Source: Cyrtodaria siliqua (taxonomy: Eukaryota > Mollusca > Bivalvia > Adapedonta > Hiatellidae). Taken from it: a stretch of 64,000 nt of DNA. A program made the position numbers and the translations under genes. The DNA lies in the NCBI GenBank assembly GCA_037043455.1, contig JAWPHD010008254.1:1-64000 (forward strand), given 5' to 3'. Numbering within the stretch: position 1 is the first letter of the stretch; the number at the start of each line of letters is the position of its first letter. Of the stretch, positions 13,005 through 23,258 are shown piece by piece. The notes below the pieces were generated by a model that was not told where the DNA came from, did no database searches, and worked only from the letters and a program-made list of their open reading frames with translations.

Positions 13005-13660
13005 CCATAATGAGACAGTAGTTGTATCCAGTACACAGGTCTTTACCATAGCGAAACAGTAGTTGTGTCCAGTACATAGGTCCATACCACAGTGAGACAA
13101 TAGTTGTGTCCAGAACCTAGGTCCGTACCATAGTGAGACAGTAGTTGTGTCCAGTACATAGGTCCATACCACAGTAAGACAATAGTTGTGTCCAGAACCT
13201 AGGTCCGTACCATAGTGAGACAGTAGTTGTGTCCAGTACCTAGGTCCATACCATAGTGAGACAGTAGTTGTGTCCAGTACATAGGTCCATACCACAGTGA
13301 GACAATAGTTGTGTCCAGAACCTAGGTCCGTACCATAGTGAAACAGTAGTTGTGTCCAGTACATAGGTCCATACCACAGTGAGACAATAGTTGTGTCCAG
13401 AACCTAGGTCCGTACCATAGTGAGACAGTAGTTGTGTCCAGTACATAGGTCCGTACCATAGTGAGACAGTAGTTGTGTCCAGTACATAGGTCCATACCAC
13501 AGTGAGACAATAGTTGTGTTCAGTACCTAGGTCCGTACCATAGTGAGACAGTAGTTGTGTCCAGTACCTAGATCCGTACCACAGTGAGACGGTAGTTGTG
13601 TCCAGTACCTAGGTCCATACCATTGTGAGACAGTAGTTGTGTCCAGTACCTAGGTCCGTA
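13005..13660 (+). repeat. 41-bp minisatellite, 16 copies (also 34501-35156)
   Basis: Unit about GTACATAGGTCCATACCACA plus GTGAGACAATAGTTGTGTCCA. Two variants alternate over part of the array (ACATAGG-CCATACCACA and CCTAGG-CCGTACCATA), giving an 82-bp higher-order period. Because 41 is not a multiple of three and the unit lacks stops on the minus strand, it creates spurious long frames. Lies in intron 10. Confidence 0.95.
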
Positions 13661-14096
13661 TAACCGCATTCAACTTCCACCTGCAGTCAAGGACAGAGTG
13701 ACAGTCACAGGTATTTGTATTTGTATCCAAAAACAACCTCTAGTTAATATGTTCATCTTTGTGTATTTTTTACAGGATTCTGTTGGGCCAGACAACATCC
13801 CTGGTTATGGTAATGTCCAGAAATTAGCGGAATACTTGGTGCGCTTTCGATCCGGCACTCTATCACTTACAATGGAACAGGCCTGGTATATTGTTCATCT
13901 GTGGGCAGATTTGGCTGAATATGACAGGCGGCCCACTGTGTTCTCGGAGCGTTTTGCACGAGAATCCAAGGGACGGTTTTGTGCACCCAAAAGAATTGTT
14001 GCACCAGGGGTAAAAAGCACTGAAAGGTATACATAACTGATTTTTATTTGGAAAGAACTAAGATTGATTCATATGCTTCAAATGCAAGTTACACTG

Positions 14097-14305
14097 CAGG
14101 GCTAGAAATTAGCATGTTTAGTTTACTAATTGGTTTGTAAAATTACTAGCCCAAATCAAAATGTACTAGCCCAAAATAATATTCAATAAAAAATTCCTTA
14201 TTAATCCTTTATTCGAATACAATGTACAACGTTCTTTGCTAAACAAAGTTATATATTTATTGAAAATGTTTAAATATATCTGGTTTTCAAAGGGCTAGGT
14301 TAGCG
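14097..14305. repeat. Fragment with repeated GGGCTAG/ACTAGCCC motifs (also 35593-35789)
   Basis: GGGCTAG at 14099 and 14291, and ACTAGCCCAAA twice near 14150-14175, on an AT-rich background within intron 11. Probably a degenerate interspersed repeat. Confidence 0.35.
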
Positions 14306-14590
14306 CCACATATGAGATATATATAAACCGTATGTATTTCATACGAAATGTACTACTTTATATTAAATACATAAAGCATTTAAATACAATTTGTAGAATA
14401 TTGTACAAAATGGTTAAACAACCTGTTTAAGTCTTGATGTTTTTTAGTAGAAATGTATTTCATATACATGTATTACATGTGTTCTTTTCATATGAAATAC
14501 ATATGTGGAATACATATGTGGTACTTATGTAAAACGTGAATTTTACACCTAGATATGTTTCCTGTGTACTGTATAGCACTATCTGTATAA

Positions 14591-14914
14591 ATGGACCGTG
14601 GCCTAGTGGTAGAACGTTCACCTTGCAAGTGGGAGGTCATGGGTTCAATCCCTGGTACAAATGGTACCAGTAGGTCCCTTGCTTGACACTCAGCATATAG
14701 AGGGTAGTACTATGACTGGTCGTCCTGATGTCAGTATAATGTGACTGGGTGGGGTATCATGTTGTGTCTACGACGTGGTATTCCAGTGTGACAGCACTAT
14801 AAAGTTGAGCATAGAGCTACCTCCTCACTTCTTCATGCAAACACCGTCATTATATGACTGAATTATTGTTAAAAGTGACGTTAAAACACGATACATACAT
14901 ACATACATACACAC
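14591..14914 (+). repeat. tRNA-Ala-like SINE with (CATA)n tail in intron 11 (also 36075-36398)
   Basis: A box TGGCCTAGTGG (14599-14609), loop CTTGCAA (anticodon TGC), B box GGTTCAATCCC (14642-14652), a body of about 240 bp, a GACGTTAAAACACGA tail and (CATA)n at 14891-14914. The tail ends about 40 bp before the exon 12 splice acceptor. Confidence 0.78.
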
Positions 14915-15599
14915 ATATTAGAGTTAATGCCATGTATTTATATCTGAATTGCAGGAGTGTTAAAGGACCAGACTCCACACCAGCCCAGTGGCCAAACTGC
15001 AACAGGTATGTTGAGGCCATCATGTGCAGGCTATGTGCAATATTTCCTGGCTCACAGCAACGTCATGGTAAAGTGACAACAAAATGGACATTGATCATGG
15101 AGGCATACAATAACATCAGACAGACAGTCATCACCAATGCCACTGTGATTAACGAAACTTCCATCCTGCTTCCACAAATCAACCAAACTACATTGAAAAC
15201 CTGGTAAATTTAATGACATTTTTTTCTGTATATAAAATCAACCTGGCCTGTTAGTGGGTATAGCAAAAGTTACCCAAAAAAATGATACAATTTATTTAAT
15301 TCACATTGATTACCAAATCAGCTATACCGCTTACACAAACCACTCTCAATGGCATGGATGACAATGTTGATTTGGGAGGAAACCAAATAAACCTGGCAAA
15401 ACCCGCTTGTTTGAGTGACCGATCCCTGTAACACTGAGACAGGGAAATTGTTCCAAAATAAGGTTCTCTGAGAGTATTAAAATCTGCCAGTAAATTATTT
15501 ACAAAATCACACATGTTTCAAATTACTTGCATATTTTTTTTTTTATATAGCTCTTTAGAGTGAGTGACTAGTGTTTTACAGAACGAAAAGAAGCTAGGA

Positions 15600-15687
15600 C
15601 TGCCACTACATCCCCATCCGATGGTGTCTGCCATTTGACATCCCCATCCGATGGTGGCTGCCACTTTACATCCCCATCCAATGGTGG
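15600..15687 (+). repeat. 30-bp tandem repeat, three copies (also 37083-37170)
   Basis: ACATCCCCATCCGATGGTGK plus CTGCCAYTTK, in intron 12 just before exon 13. Confidence 0.85.
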
Positions 15688-16431
15688 AAATGAGTAAAAT
15701 TAATAAGATTTCCTTTCTTTAAGATGTTTAATCCAATGCATTTCTTGTGTCGTTTTAGGTATAACAACCGTAATCGAGGACAGGACAGAGATATTCTTCA
15801 CCAGGGAATTGAACTTCTCCAAGCGAGCATGACAGCAGCTGAAGGACTCCCTCCACCTCTTTCACAGCCAGCTAGCCTTCCTACTGGTCATACTGAACCA
15901 CAAATGTTTTCAATGCCAGTTAATGCAGCAGGAACTGTTAAACAGAAGAGGAGTCGTATTATAATGTCGCCATCTTCAGCAGCACCAAACAGGAGACCGC
16001 AACCATCAGCAGCTCCTATACTTCCTGTCGTAAATGCTCCACCAGCTCCCAGGCTTCCTATGTTTCCAGTGTATAAGGATCAACAGCCTGTTACCTTGGT
16101 AGTGGACCCAACCCACTTACAGACCATTCCCAGTTTCCAAGTTCCTGGGGCACTTGTATATGGTCATTCAAGTGATGTGCCCTATTCCACTCAGAGGTAT
16201 AAGAGGATTAAATTGCAGGAAGAGTCGGTGGGTAAATTTCGCAGGCAGTATGTAAAAACAAAAGAAGTTATTCATTGTCAAAAGTGTGGGCATCCAAAAG
16301 AAAAACCATCTCACAGAAAAAAAATTGGAAAATCTTTTTGCATAAATACAGAAACAGTTTCATTTGAAGACTGGAAGAAGCAGCTAAAAGAGGAAAGAGG
16401 ATATGGAAAAAGGAAACCTAAAGATAAATGA

Positions 16432-17055
16432 CTAAATAAGTGACACCTTATAGTACCTTCTATGCCACAGTTAAGTTGATTTTTTTTCCAGTGACGGTGT
16501 TTTAAATTTTAATAATCTGACAGTAAAAGTGTTTTATATGTACAAATCTGAAAATCTGACAGTGTCTGTATAAATGGTATATATAGGTGAAACTGACAGT
16601 GATTTTAAGGATCTGAAACGGGCAGTGATTTTATTGAGCTGAAATAGACAGTGTTTTAAAGGCCGAAGCTGAGCATGACAAAAGCTGAGATAAAATCTGC
16701 TGAAACGGACAGTGCTTTTAGTGAAGTAAAATACAAAAATGAGATATAGGGTCCTATAGAAACCACAGCGTCCGAGCGCAAAGGCATCGTAGGTCCGCAC
16801 TGTACTGCAAACAAGGACTTGAAAATACAATGAAAGAGACAAAAACAACAGAAAGGGTAGTGAAGACAGGGTAACCGACTTGGAACGGTCAGTAGGCAAT
16901 AAGGCCCACTGGTTAGCTTGAATCGATTTTATATGCGCACAATCCTCGCTATTATTATGTCTTCAGCGCCAAAATAGACAAGACAGTGTAAACAAAACTA
17001 CATCCCATCAAAAGGAATTCTCTAACAATAAAGTCCACATCCCGAGACAAAGTGC
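16432..17055 (+). other. 3' flank of gene copy A (also 37915-38538)
   Basis: AT-rich downstream region with loosely repeated CTGACAGTG / GGACAGTG words and an AATAAA at 17027-17032. A minus-strand frame here is low complexity and is not a gene. Confidence 0.4.
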
Positions 17056-17345
17056 TTTTAGCGGACTGAAATAGACAGGCAATGAAAGCGCTTTTGTTTT
17101 AATATTCAATTCACAAACAATGAAAAAGGATTTTAGTATTGTTCACAGACAATGAAAATGCTTTGAGTGAATTTCAGAACTTCGGTTTGGTTCAAGACAA
17201 TGAAAAGATTTTTAGTGTGATACAAAGACAATGAAAGTGCTTTTAGTTAAATGTTTGATTCACGGACAACGAAAAAGTCTTTTACTGTGATTCACGGACA
17301 ACGAAAAAGGTTTTTAGTGTGATTCACGGACAGTGACAAGGTTTG
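17056..17345 (+). repeat. Degenerate tandem repeat downstream of the gene (also 38539-38828)
   Basis: Seven or so decayed copies of GACAATGAAAAAG followed by TTTTAGTGTGATTCACG, about 30-35 bp each, becoming clearer toward 17340. Confidence 0.6.
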
Positions 17346-17471
17346 ATAAAACTAAAATTTTTAATGCTGCCTACTAATGCAATATCAAAGCAATGCTGGC
17401 AATCATTTTTGAAGGCAATGATTTAAAAAATAAAAGCACTGATTTTTTTAAAAAAAAATGACGTAATTGAT

Positions 17472-18031
17472 TTTATCACATAACGTCCCTTGTTAGCAGT
17501 GTCGAACACCCATTTAATATTCTGTTGTATGACACACGTGTCATACAACCTGAAACGATTTTGATTGGTTGAGTTAAACATGTAACACTATGCAAGTTTA
17601 TTAACTGAAACTATTTTATTTATTACAAATTCACCCAGATCTGAGTCATAAACTTATTATTTGTGACAGCTTATAAAAATAATGCACGTTGTACAAAACA
17701 TTGTTGTTGGTTTGTTAAAAAGTTGGCGTAAACTGCTATTTTGTAAAGAGGTAAAACACGAACTCTTTTATACGCGACGTTATGTGTGAGACGCGACGTT
17801 ACGACGTCACATATTTTATTACGTTTTGGCGCTAAAGTGTGTCTGACGTCGTGGCGGTTCTATGTCCATCTGAATTAATTTTTACTTATTTGATTGCAAT
17901 GTTATGTGATAAAAAGGATCTTAAACTCGTTCCCATTCCATTATAACATTTATGAAACTCGTTATGAATTATTTTTAATTCATAACTTGTTTCATAAATT
18001 TTATATGAAATGGGAACTCATTTAAGATCCT
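17472..18031 (-). mobile_element. Composite foldback/TIR element 2 (also 38955-39514)
   Basis: TTTATCACATAAC (17472-17484) and GTTATGTGATAAA (17901-17913) are perfect 13-bp inverted repeats. Beyond them is a foldback of about 117 bp with AGGATCTTAAA / TTTAAGATCCT ends (17915-18031). The TIR part contains a palindrome with 12-bp arms (17524-17549) around CACGTG. Orientation is opposite to elements 1 and 3. Confidence 0.62.
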
Positions 18032-18717
18032 CTATATATACAGCATACAGAATGGTAAAATATTAATTTGCTTTTATTTATGGTTTTGTTTTATAAACTT
18101 TCAGAAAGTCTTTCAGATTATATTTGGATTTATCACTAGCTAGCATATTATGAATTGCATTGAGTAGAAGGTTCCAAGCCCTTGCAGGTCACGTTTCAAG
18201 GCATGCCTTTATGAAACAAGTTGAAAATGCCTTTAAGCTTGATTTCGTGAAAGCAGAGGAAAATATTTTAGTTATAAACTCAAGTAGAAGGATTTGTGTT
18301 ATTTAAAAGTAAATAAATAGTTCATCCAAGGTCTACAATATGTTTTGTTTTATGAATACTTGTATGTTTATACATTATATGTTTATTTGAATCAAAAGAG
18401 AATAAGATTTTATTTCATGACATAGAAAAGTTAAAATTAAAGGTAAATTAATGTAATCCCCAGGTTCCTGTATTAGTCAATTATTTGGCAGTGGAGGTGC
18501 AACTATTCAATTAAAATTAACCTCATTTCCACGTGCAGTCAGACATGTACATAGATTCAAGTAATGTTTCTTTCTGTGACTATCAGGAAATGTTCATTTC
18601 ATGATGATGTTTAAGAGTTAAATTTCTTAATTGATAATACTACTAAAAACGCCTTTAAATTGAAATACAATTATACGTTACTCAAATATTTTGTCATACA
18701 TCTTTCATATATATAGA
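18032..18717. other. Intergenic, nothing recognised (also 39515-40200)
   Basis: AT-rich unique-looking sequence between composite elements 2 and 3. No frame, RNA or repeat structure that I can support. Confidence 0.4.
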
Positions 18718-19271
18718 GGATCTTACATTCGTGACTGTGTGTTATTGACTTTAATAAGCGAGTTGAATAAAATAATAGGATACGAGGCTCTTGCCGAGTA
18801 TCCTATCTTTTTATCCAAAGGGTTTATTAAAGTCAATAACACACAGTCACGAATGTAAGATTCTGTTTATCACAAAACCCACCTACGACGTGATAGTTTC
18901 ACTTTAATGTTGTCAATTTTCCTTATATACAGCGGCAATTTGTAAGGTAAATCATGACGTCTTTTGTTGTTTACACGACGTCGCTACGTTACGCGGTTGT
19001 AAATGTGTTTGCCTTAAAAATAAATTGACACCCTTAACCAAATTTAACGTTACTAACGTTCATTTTATGAAGTAAGATTTCAAATAATGATAAATAATTA
19101 AGGCGTCGGAACGTACCGTATGATATACCATGAAAACAGTTTAATGGTATTAACAGTTTTAACGTATACAAACAGTGATTCGGTCCTCGTTTGCATCTGT
19201 AATACACTAGTGTATTACGAGAAATAAGTACTGGCTTTAATGCACTCCCAGATACCATGTTATGTGATAAA
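18718..19271 (+). mobile_element. Composite foldback/TIR element 3 (also 40201-40755)
   Basis: The foldback has perfect 38-nt arms (18720-18757 and 18824-18861) and an inner stem AGGATAC / GTATCCT. Then come TTTATCACAAAAC (18866-18878; TTTATCACATAAC in unit B) and GTTATGTGATAAA (19259-19271). No convincing coding frame. Confidence 0.65.
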
Positions 19272-19515
19272 CATATATATTCTCTTACTTGTGTTCATTG
19301 CAGCAACATGTGCCTTCTATCAGTAGGTCGATAGGAATGACCTGACCTTTGTCAGTGGAATTACAAGTGTAGGTAATATAGGGTACTTAATAGGCAAATA
19401 TATATGAATTATGAGCAAACCACATGGAGTAAATTTGCTACAACAGATTTGTGTGTGAAATTTCGCAGTTCTGTTTAATAATGTAAAGTCCATGCTCTTA
19501 GTACGAACATATAAC

Positions 19516-19588
19516 ACTTCTATGGTGTAATCGGTAAACACGTCTACCCTTTGGGTGAAAAAATTCAGGTTCGAATCCTGATGGGAGT
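19516..19588 (+). tRNA. tRNA-like cloverleaf or tRNA pseudogene, anticodon TTT (also 41000-41072)
   Basis: 73 nt. Acceptor ACTTCTA / TGGGAGT pairs at all seven positions (two G-U). D stem GTGT/ACAC with loop AATCGGTAA. Anticodon stem TCTAC/GTGAA has one C-A mismatch, loop CCTTTGG. T stem TCAGG/CCTGA with TTCGAAT loop. The loop has C instead of U at position 33, so a decayed gene or SINE head is more likely than a working tRNA-Lys. No CCA encoded. Confidence 0.5.
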
Positions 19589-19909
19589 AATTGTTCGGAA
19601 CAAGAGCTAGATTAGGAATGTCTAAATTATAGCTATAATTTAATACTGAATTAAAACATCAGAGTATCATAGGCTATGTCAGTGAGAAAATAAGACAATT
19701 GAACATGCAGTGGTATATATGTCTGAAAAGTGACAGTTGATATTTCTTAAGCTTTTAAAGTCATGAAATACAATAAAAATGACCGATCCTTGGTATTTTG
19801 TTTTAAATATGTTTACCATTTGTTATATTAAAGACATCATTAGCGGACGTTTACATCATTACAAGAGAGTGCCCTATATAATAATCTTCCCTGGTGTCCT
19901 ATTTCTTCA

Positions 19910-20240
19910 AAAATAGTAGTAAGGGTGGTCCCAGTAGTAATACAGTTAGTAGAAGTTGTGTCATGTCAGAAGTAGTAGCAGTAGCAAGTATATTAGTAGT
20001 AGGAGTAGTAGTAGTAGTAGTATCAGAAGCAGCAGCAGCAGTAGTAGTAGTAGTAGTAAAGCAGCAGCAGTAGTATTAGGAGTAATAGTAGAAGTGGTGG
20101 CAGTAATAGTAGTACTAGCAATAGTAGTAGTAGTAGTGTTGTTGTATTAGTAGTGGTAGCAGTAGCAGGAGTCAGAGTAGTAGAAAAGTAGTATAAATAG
20201 TAGTAGTTCTACTAGTAGTAAAAGTAGTAGTTGTAGTGGG
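19910..20240 (+). repeat. AGT/AGC trinucleotide microsatellite, part 1 (also 41395-41724)
   Basis: Long interrupted (AGT)n with (AGC)n patches. Produces a Ser-rich frame that is not a gene. Confidence 0.93.
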
Positions 20241-20483
20241 GGTGGGGAGTGGGTATGGGTGCGGGCAAGGGGGTCTCATAACAGGATAAAAGGAAATTAA
20301 ATTTGATGATAACAGATAAGTTAATTAAAAAAACCTGAAAACAGTTAACAGTAAATCTAATAACATTTGATTTTTTTTTTCACAAAAACTGATAACAAAA
20401 TATAAATTTCGTCAATAACAGGATAACAGGATACAGAAATAACACTTACACCCCGCAAACCCTCACCCCACTCCCACCCCGTA
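20238..20483. repeat. Inverted G-rich/C-rich pair inside the AGT tracts (also 41722-41967)
   Basis: GGGGGTGGGGAGTGGGTATG at about 20238 is roughly complementary to CTCACCCCACTCCCACCCC near 20462. Between them are GATAACAGGATAA-type repeats. The two AGT tracts may therefore flank a small inverted structure. Confidence 0.5.
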
Positions 20484-20685
20484 GTAGTAGTAGAAGTAGT
20501 GACAGTAGTAGAAGTAGTGGCAGTAATAGTAGTAGTAGTAGTAGCAGCAGTTGCAGCAGCAGTAGTAGTAGCAGCAGCAGTAGTAGTTATAATAGTAGTG
20601 TATTAGTAGCAGGAGAAAAAGTAGTAGTAGTAGTAGTAGTAATGGACGTTTAAATAGTAGTAGTAGTGTATTAGTAGTAGTATAT
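20480..20685 (+). repeat. AGT/AGC trinucleotide microsatellite, part 2 (also 41964-42170)
   Basis: Second AGT-rich tract with AGC runs. Same composition as part 1. Confidence 0.93.
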
Positions 20686-21039
20686 GTAAGCCAAAGTGAC
20701 CCATAAATGACCCAATTCTTATTAAACAGAAGTTTGTTCGTGGGGTGGGGGAAAAATGCTGATATACTCTTTGATTATAAATATGTAGCTTTATTTAGAA
20801 AAAATAATGTTTTTAAAGTTAAAACACCATGATTATAGTAATTTCCTAATCATTCAATACAAAATAGCACTCTGGCTGGTTAAAAGTTGAAAAACAACAA
20901 AAAAAAAACAAGCTTGATCTGGGGATCGAACCACAACCTATGGGTTTTGGGCTAATTTTCCCCCTCTGAAAGTCGGTAGCGCAAAAGAGTCTCGTGAGTG
21001 AAAGTTTTTGCGCTCCAAAATACCCACGATTCTTTGTTG
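20686..21039. other. Upstream of promoter; possible reverse tRNA-like remnant (also 42171-42523)
   Basis: AT-rich. GGGGATCGAACC near 20921 is a reverse-strand B-box-like sequence. No A box or cloverleaf could be completed. Confidence 0.3.
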
Positions 21040-21266
21040 CATTCTCGGTTAAACTCGGTTAATCTGACCAATCGGTGACGGTATCGCGACCGAGAATTAA
21101 CCGACAATTGACCAATCAGAGCACCCATTGCGACCGAGAATTGCATGACGTCACAGCTCCTTGTTCACAATATTTCCATATTTCGTGAGTTATAAATTTC
21201 TGTCGTTTTTGGTGATATTTGTGTTATAGTGATCGTTATGGGTGCACATATCTGATTAGTTTATAG
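21040..21266 (+). promoter_or_regulatory. Putative promoter and 5' UTR exon of gene copy B
   Basis: CCAAT boxes at 21068-21072 and 21112-21116, a perfect CRE (TGACGTCA) at 21146-21153 and TATAAA at 21191-21196 predict a start near 21220. The transcript would carry a five-codon upstream ORF (ATG at 21238) and reach a strong donor, GTAAGT, after 21266. That would splice over 1.76 kb to the acceptor 5 bp before ATG 23029. Inverted TTCTCGGT / ACCGAGAA motifs surround the CCAAT boxes. The matching element for copy A lies left of the window. Confidence 0.6.
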
Positions 21267-23023
21267 GTAAGTCAAATTTTCTGCCGCCAATGATAAAAAT
21301 AAATTGAGAAAAAGGCTCAAATAACGCTGATTTTTAAAGTTGAATATTGCAATAGTATTCGGATAACCCACCTATTTCGGACAACTTTATTCTAAACCTT
21401 CATGCTTTGACATGTATTTTGTTCTGTCGATACTGATCTCAGATTATCAAGTTATGATATTCATAGAAGATGCATGGCCTTGAATTAACCAACCATTCTT
21501 GAGAATATTCTTAGTCTTAAGCCCAAGTATGCAAATTTCAATCACAAATATTTCTATAAGTTTACAGAATAAACGTTCATAACGAGCTGCTATGTATAAA
21601 TATGATGCATACTATAAAATAGCAACTTCTTACGATTGTTTATCTTTGAAGGTCATGGAAATATTTATGAACAAATGTTCAGCCCATTGACTTTACTGTC
21701 CAACGGCAGGGTACGAAACATCCAACGGTAGGGTATGAAACATCCAAAGGCCAGGGTACGAAACGTCGAACTGCAGGTACGAAACATCCAACACATTGGA
21801 TACTGGGTACGAAATGCCCAGGGTACGCAACGTCCTGTACCCAGTGTGCTGTCTTGACAATTTTTTCTAGCTGCGTTTGAAAACAACTAAGAATTAATAT
21901 TGCTGCAGACATGGAAGTGGTTAGCTTCAAATCTTATCCCTCTTTCTCGTCCATTCGTGGCTTCTCAGGAATTCAGAAATAGTTGTTGTAATTTCATAAC
22001 AACCTTTTACCCAGTTACAGTGCACTTCTGTGATATTCTCACATTAAAATTAAGATTAAAATGCATCAAATGTGAGAAAACAATCTCTCTACGCCAATCA
22101 TTTCTGGTGTTTGGGATAATAAAATGTCCTTTTTGGCAGTTGAGCTGTTGATCAACGAACCGCAACTCTTTAATATTGACTATCAATGTTTCTTGCCAAT
22201 ACATTTTCCAAAAATCGTCTGGAAGGTCGGATGCAAAGACATTACGACATCATGGCATCAGGAAAAAAGAGATTTGCGTTGCACCAAAGTGTCCCTCCAT
22301 GGCTAATTTTTTAAACTCACAGATGAAAATAACAATAATGTGCCACTGCAATTACAGAGGTAGTCAACCGATCATTGAATCATTGCACCTCTATGAAACT
22401 GAAGATTCTCCCAAAGCTAGCCTTGTTTTCTGATGGTATATACTGGCTATATAATTTATTATTCGCAGAAAAATAGTCTAGCTGCGCTGTTCTCCGACAG
22501 CTCTTGATTTAATAAAATAAAATGTGGTTGGATACCAAAAACTACTTTTTAACTGGAATGTTGCAGAATAAGATTGAAAGTAATGTTTACTTGTTGAATT
22601 GATATTTCAAAATGTGAATTAATATTGGATCGGCTGCTAGGAATTGTTCCTATCGGTGACAGCAGCCGTCCCAGATTGAAAATGTTAGCATGGTTATCTA
22701 AATTTTAATGCTTTACCATTTAAATGTCAGAAATACAAAGCAAAATCATAGATACGCACTTGTTTTGTTTTTATAAAAAGTCAAATTCTTCAGTTATGGA
22801 AGTTTGTTAACGTCACCCAATGACGTTGTTTGTTACACTGTTACGTTATGTCACATACTGTTCAGATCGTAAACCCGTCATTTAAAGGTCGCAAAAATTG
22901 AGACATTAAGCAATGGAGTAGCGCGTTACAGTTGCATTAGAATAAAGAATTGATGAGAGAAGAGGATATTTTATATCAGAACCTTGACTGCTGCATCAGC
23001 TATCACATATAGTCTCTTTTCAG
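21267..23023 (+). other. First (5' UTR) intron of gene copy B (also 42751-44507)
   Basis: Bounded by GTAAGT and CTCTTTTCAG. Contains an imperfect repeat at 21700-21836 (GGGTACGAAACATCCAA-like, about six copies) and a hairpin at 22631-22668. No other coding sequence seen. Confidence 0.5.
21700..21836 (+). repeat. Imperfect 25-bp-class tandem repeat (also 43184-43320)
   Basis: Repeated (C)CAACGG-AGGGTACGAAACAT units with variable length, about six copies, giving Cys/Val/Pro-rich frames on the minus strand that I regard as spurious. Confidence 0.7.
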
Positions 23024-23258
23024 CTATCATGGATCCTTGGATGCCCCGCTTCAAAAAAGCGGCAGATGGTACCGTCTGTCTTAAAGACTCTGATAAAGCG
23101 CTACGAGTGAAAAATGTGAGAAATAGGGAGTGGATCCCAGCTGCAAAACCTGAAAAGGTTAGACAGGAGGCAAAAGCCAGAGTTCTTGAAAAAGGAGGGG
23201 ATCCAGGCAATTCTGTGCATATCTTAGGAGAGTACATTTGCCAGTATGGAGCTTTCAG
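23024..23258 (+). CDS. Copy B exon 1 (residues 1-77)
   Basis: A 3' splice site (CTCTTTTCAG) ends 5 bp before the ATG, so an upstream non-coding exon is required. Starts MDPWMPRFKKAADG and is rich in Lys/Arg. Ends in a GTAAAG donor in phase 2. Equivalent exons: 379-613 and 44508-44742; copy C has TTTTTAG as acceptor. Confidence 0.75.

Larger units (their letters stand above)
384..16431 (+). pseudogene. DUF6729-type gene, copy A, disrupted in exon 7
   Basis: Coding exons: 384-613, 1530-1768, 2525-2617, 4759-4845, 4997-5095, 5487-5612, 6613-6901 plus 8207-9399 (exon 7, split), 10811-11020, 11500-11832, 12602-12720, 13776-14026, 14955-15203, 15759-16431. All edges carry AG/GT dinucleotides and compatible phases. 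Exon 7 lacks 120 bp relative to copy B, encoding the second cysteine pair, and carries 1,305 unrelated bases instead. The reading frame runs into a stop at 6915-6917 after about 392 residues, before the DDE-like core. Exon 12 keeps TGG where copy B has a stop, so all exons other than 7 look functional. A shortened protein starting at Met 8268 is conceivable, but I see no promoter for it. Confidence 0.8.
1..22645 (+). repeat. Tandem segmental duplication, unit A
   Basis: First complete period of the array. Position 1 corresponds to 22646 and 44130 in the next units, and the order of all features is the same. Compared with unit B it has a private 1,305-bp segment (6902-8206) replacing 120 bp of exon 7, and six rather than seven copies of a 35-bp minisatellite. 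Otherwise differences are scattered single bases and 1-12 bp indels. The array may extend to the left of the window, because position 1 already lies inside the repeat. Confidence 0.97.

Noticed and set aside
12984..13510. Overlapping minus-strand frames of 62-126 codons rich in WTYVLDTTTVSLWYG
   Set aside because: They are the 41-bp minisatellite read in three frames. A stop-free unit of a length not divisible by three gives long frames automatically.
16534..16899. Minus-strand 121-codon frame downstream of the gene
   Set aside because: Low complexity, made from repeated CTGACAGTG-like words antisense to the 3' flank.
19956..20150. Ser-rich small protein
   Set aside because: Translation of the AGT microsatellite.
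20900..20990. Reverse-strand tRNA near GGGGATCGAACC
   Set aside because: Only a B-box-like word is present; acceptor, D and anticodon stems could not be completed.
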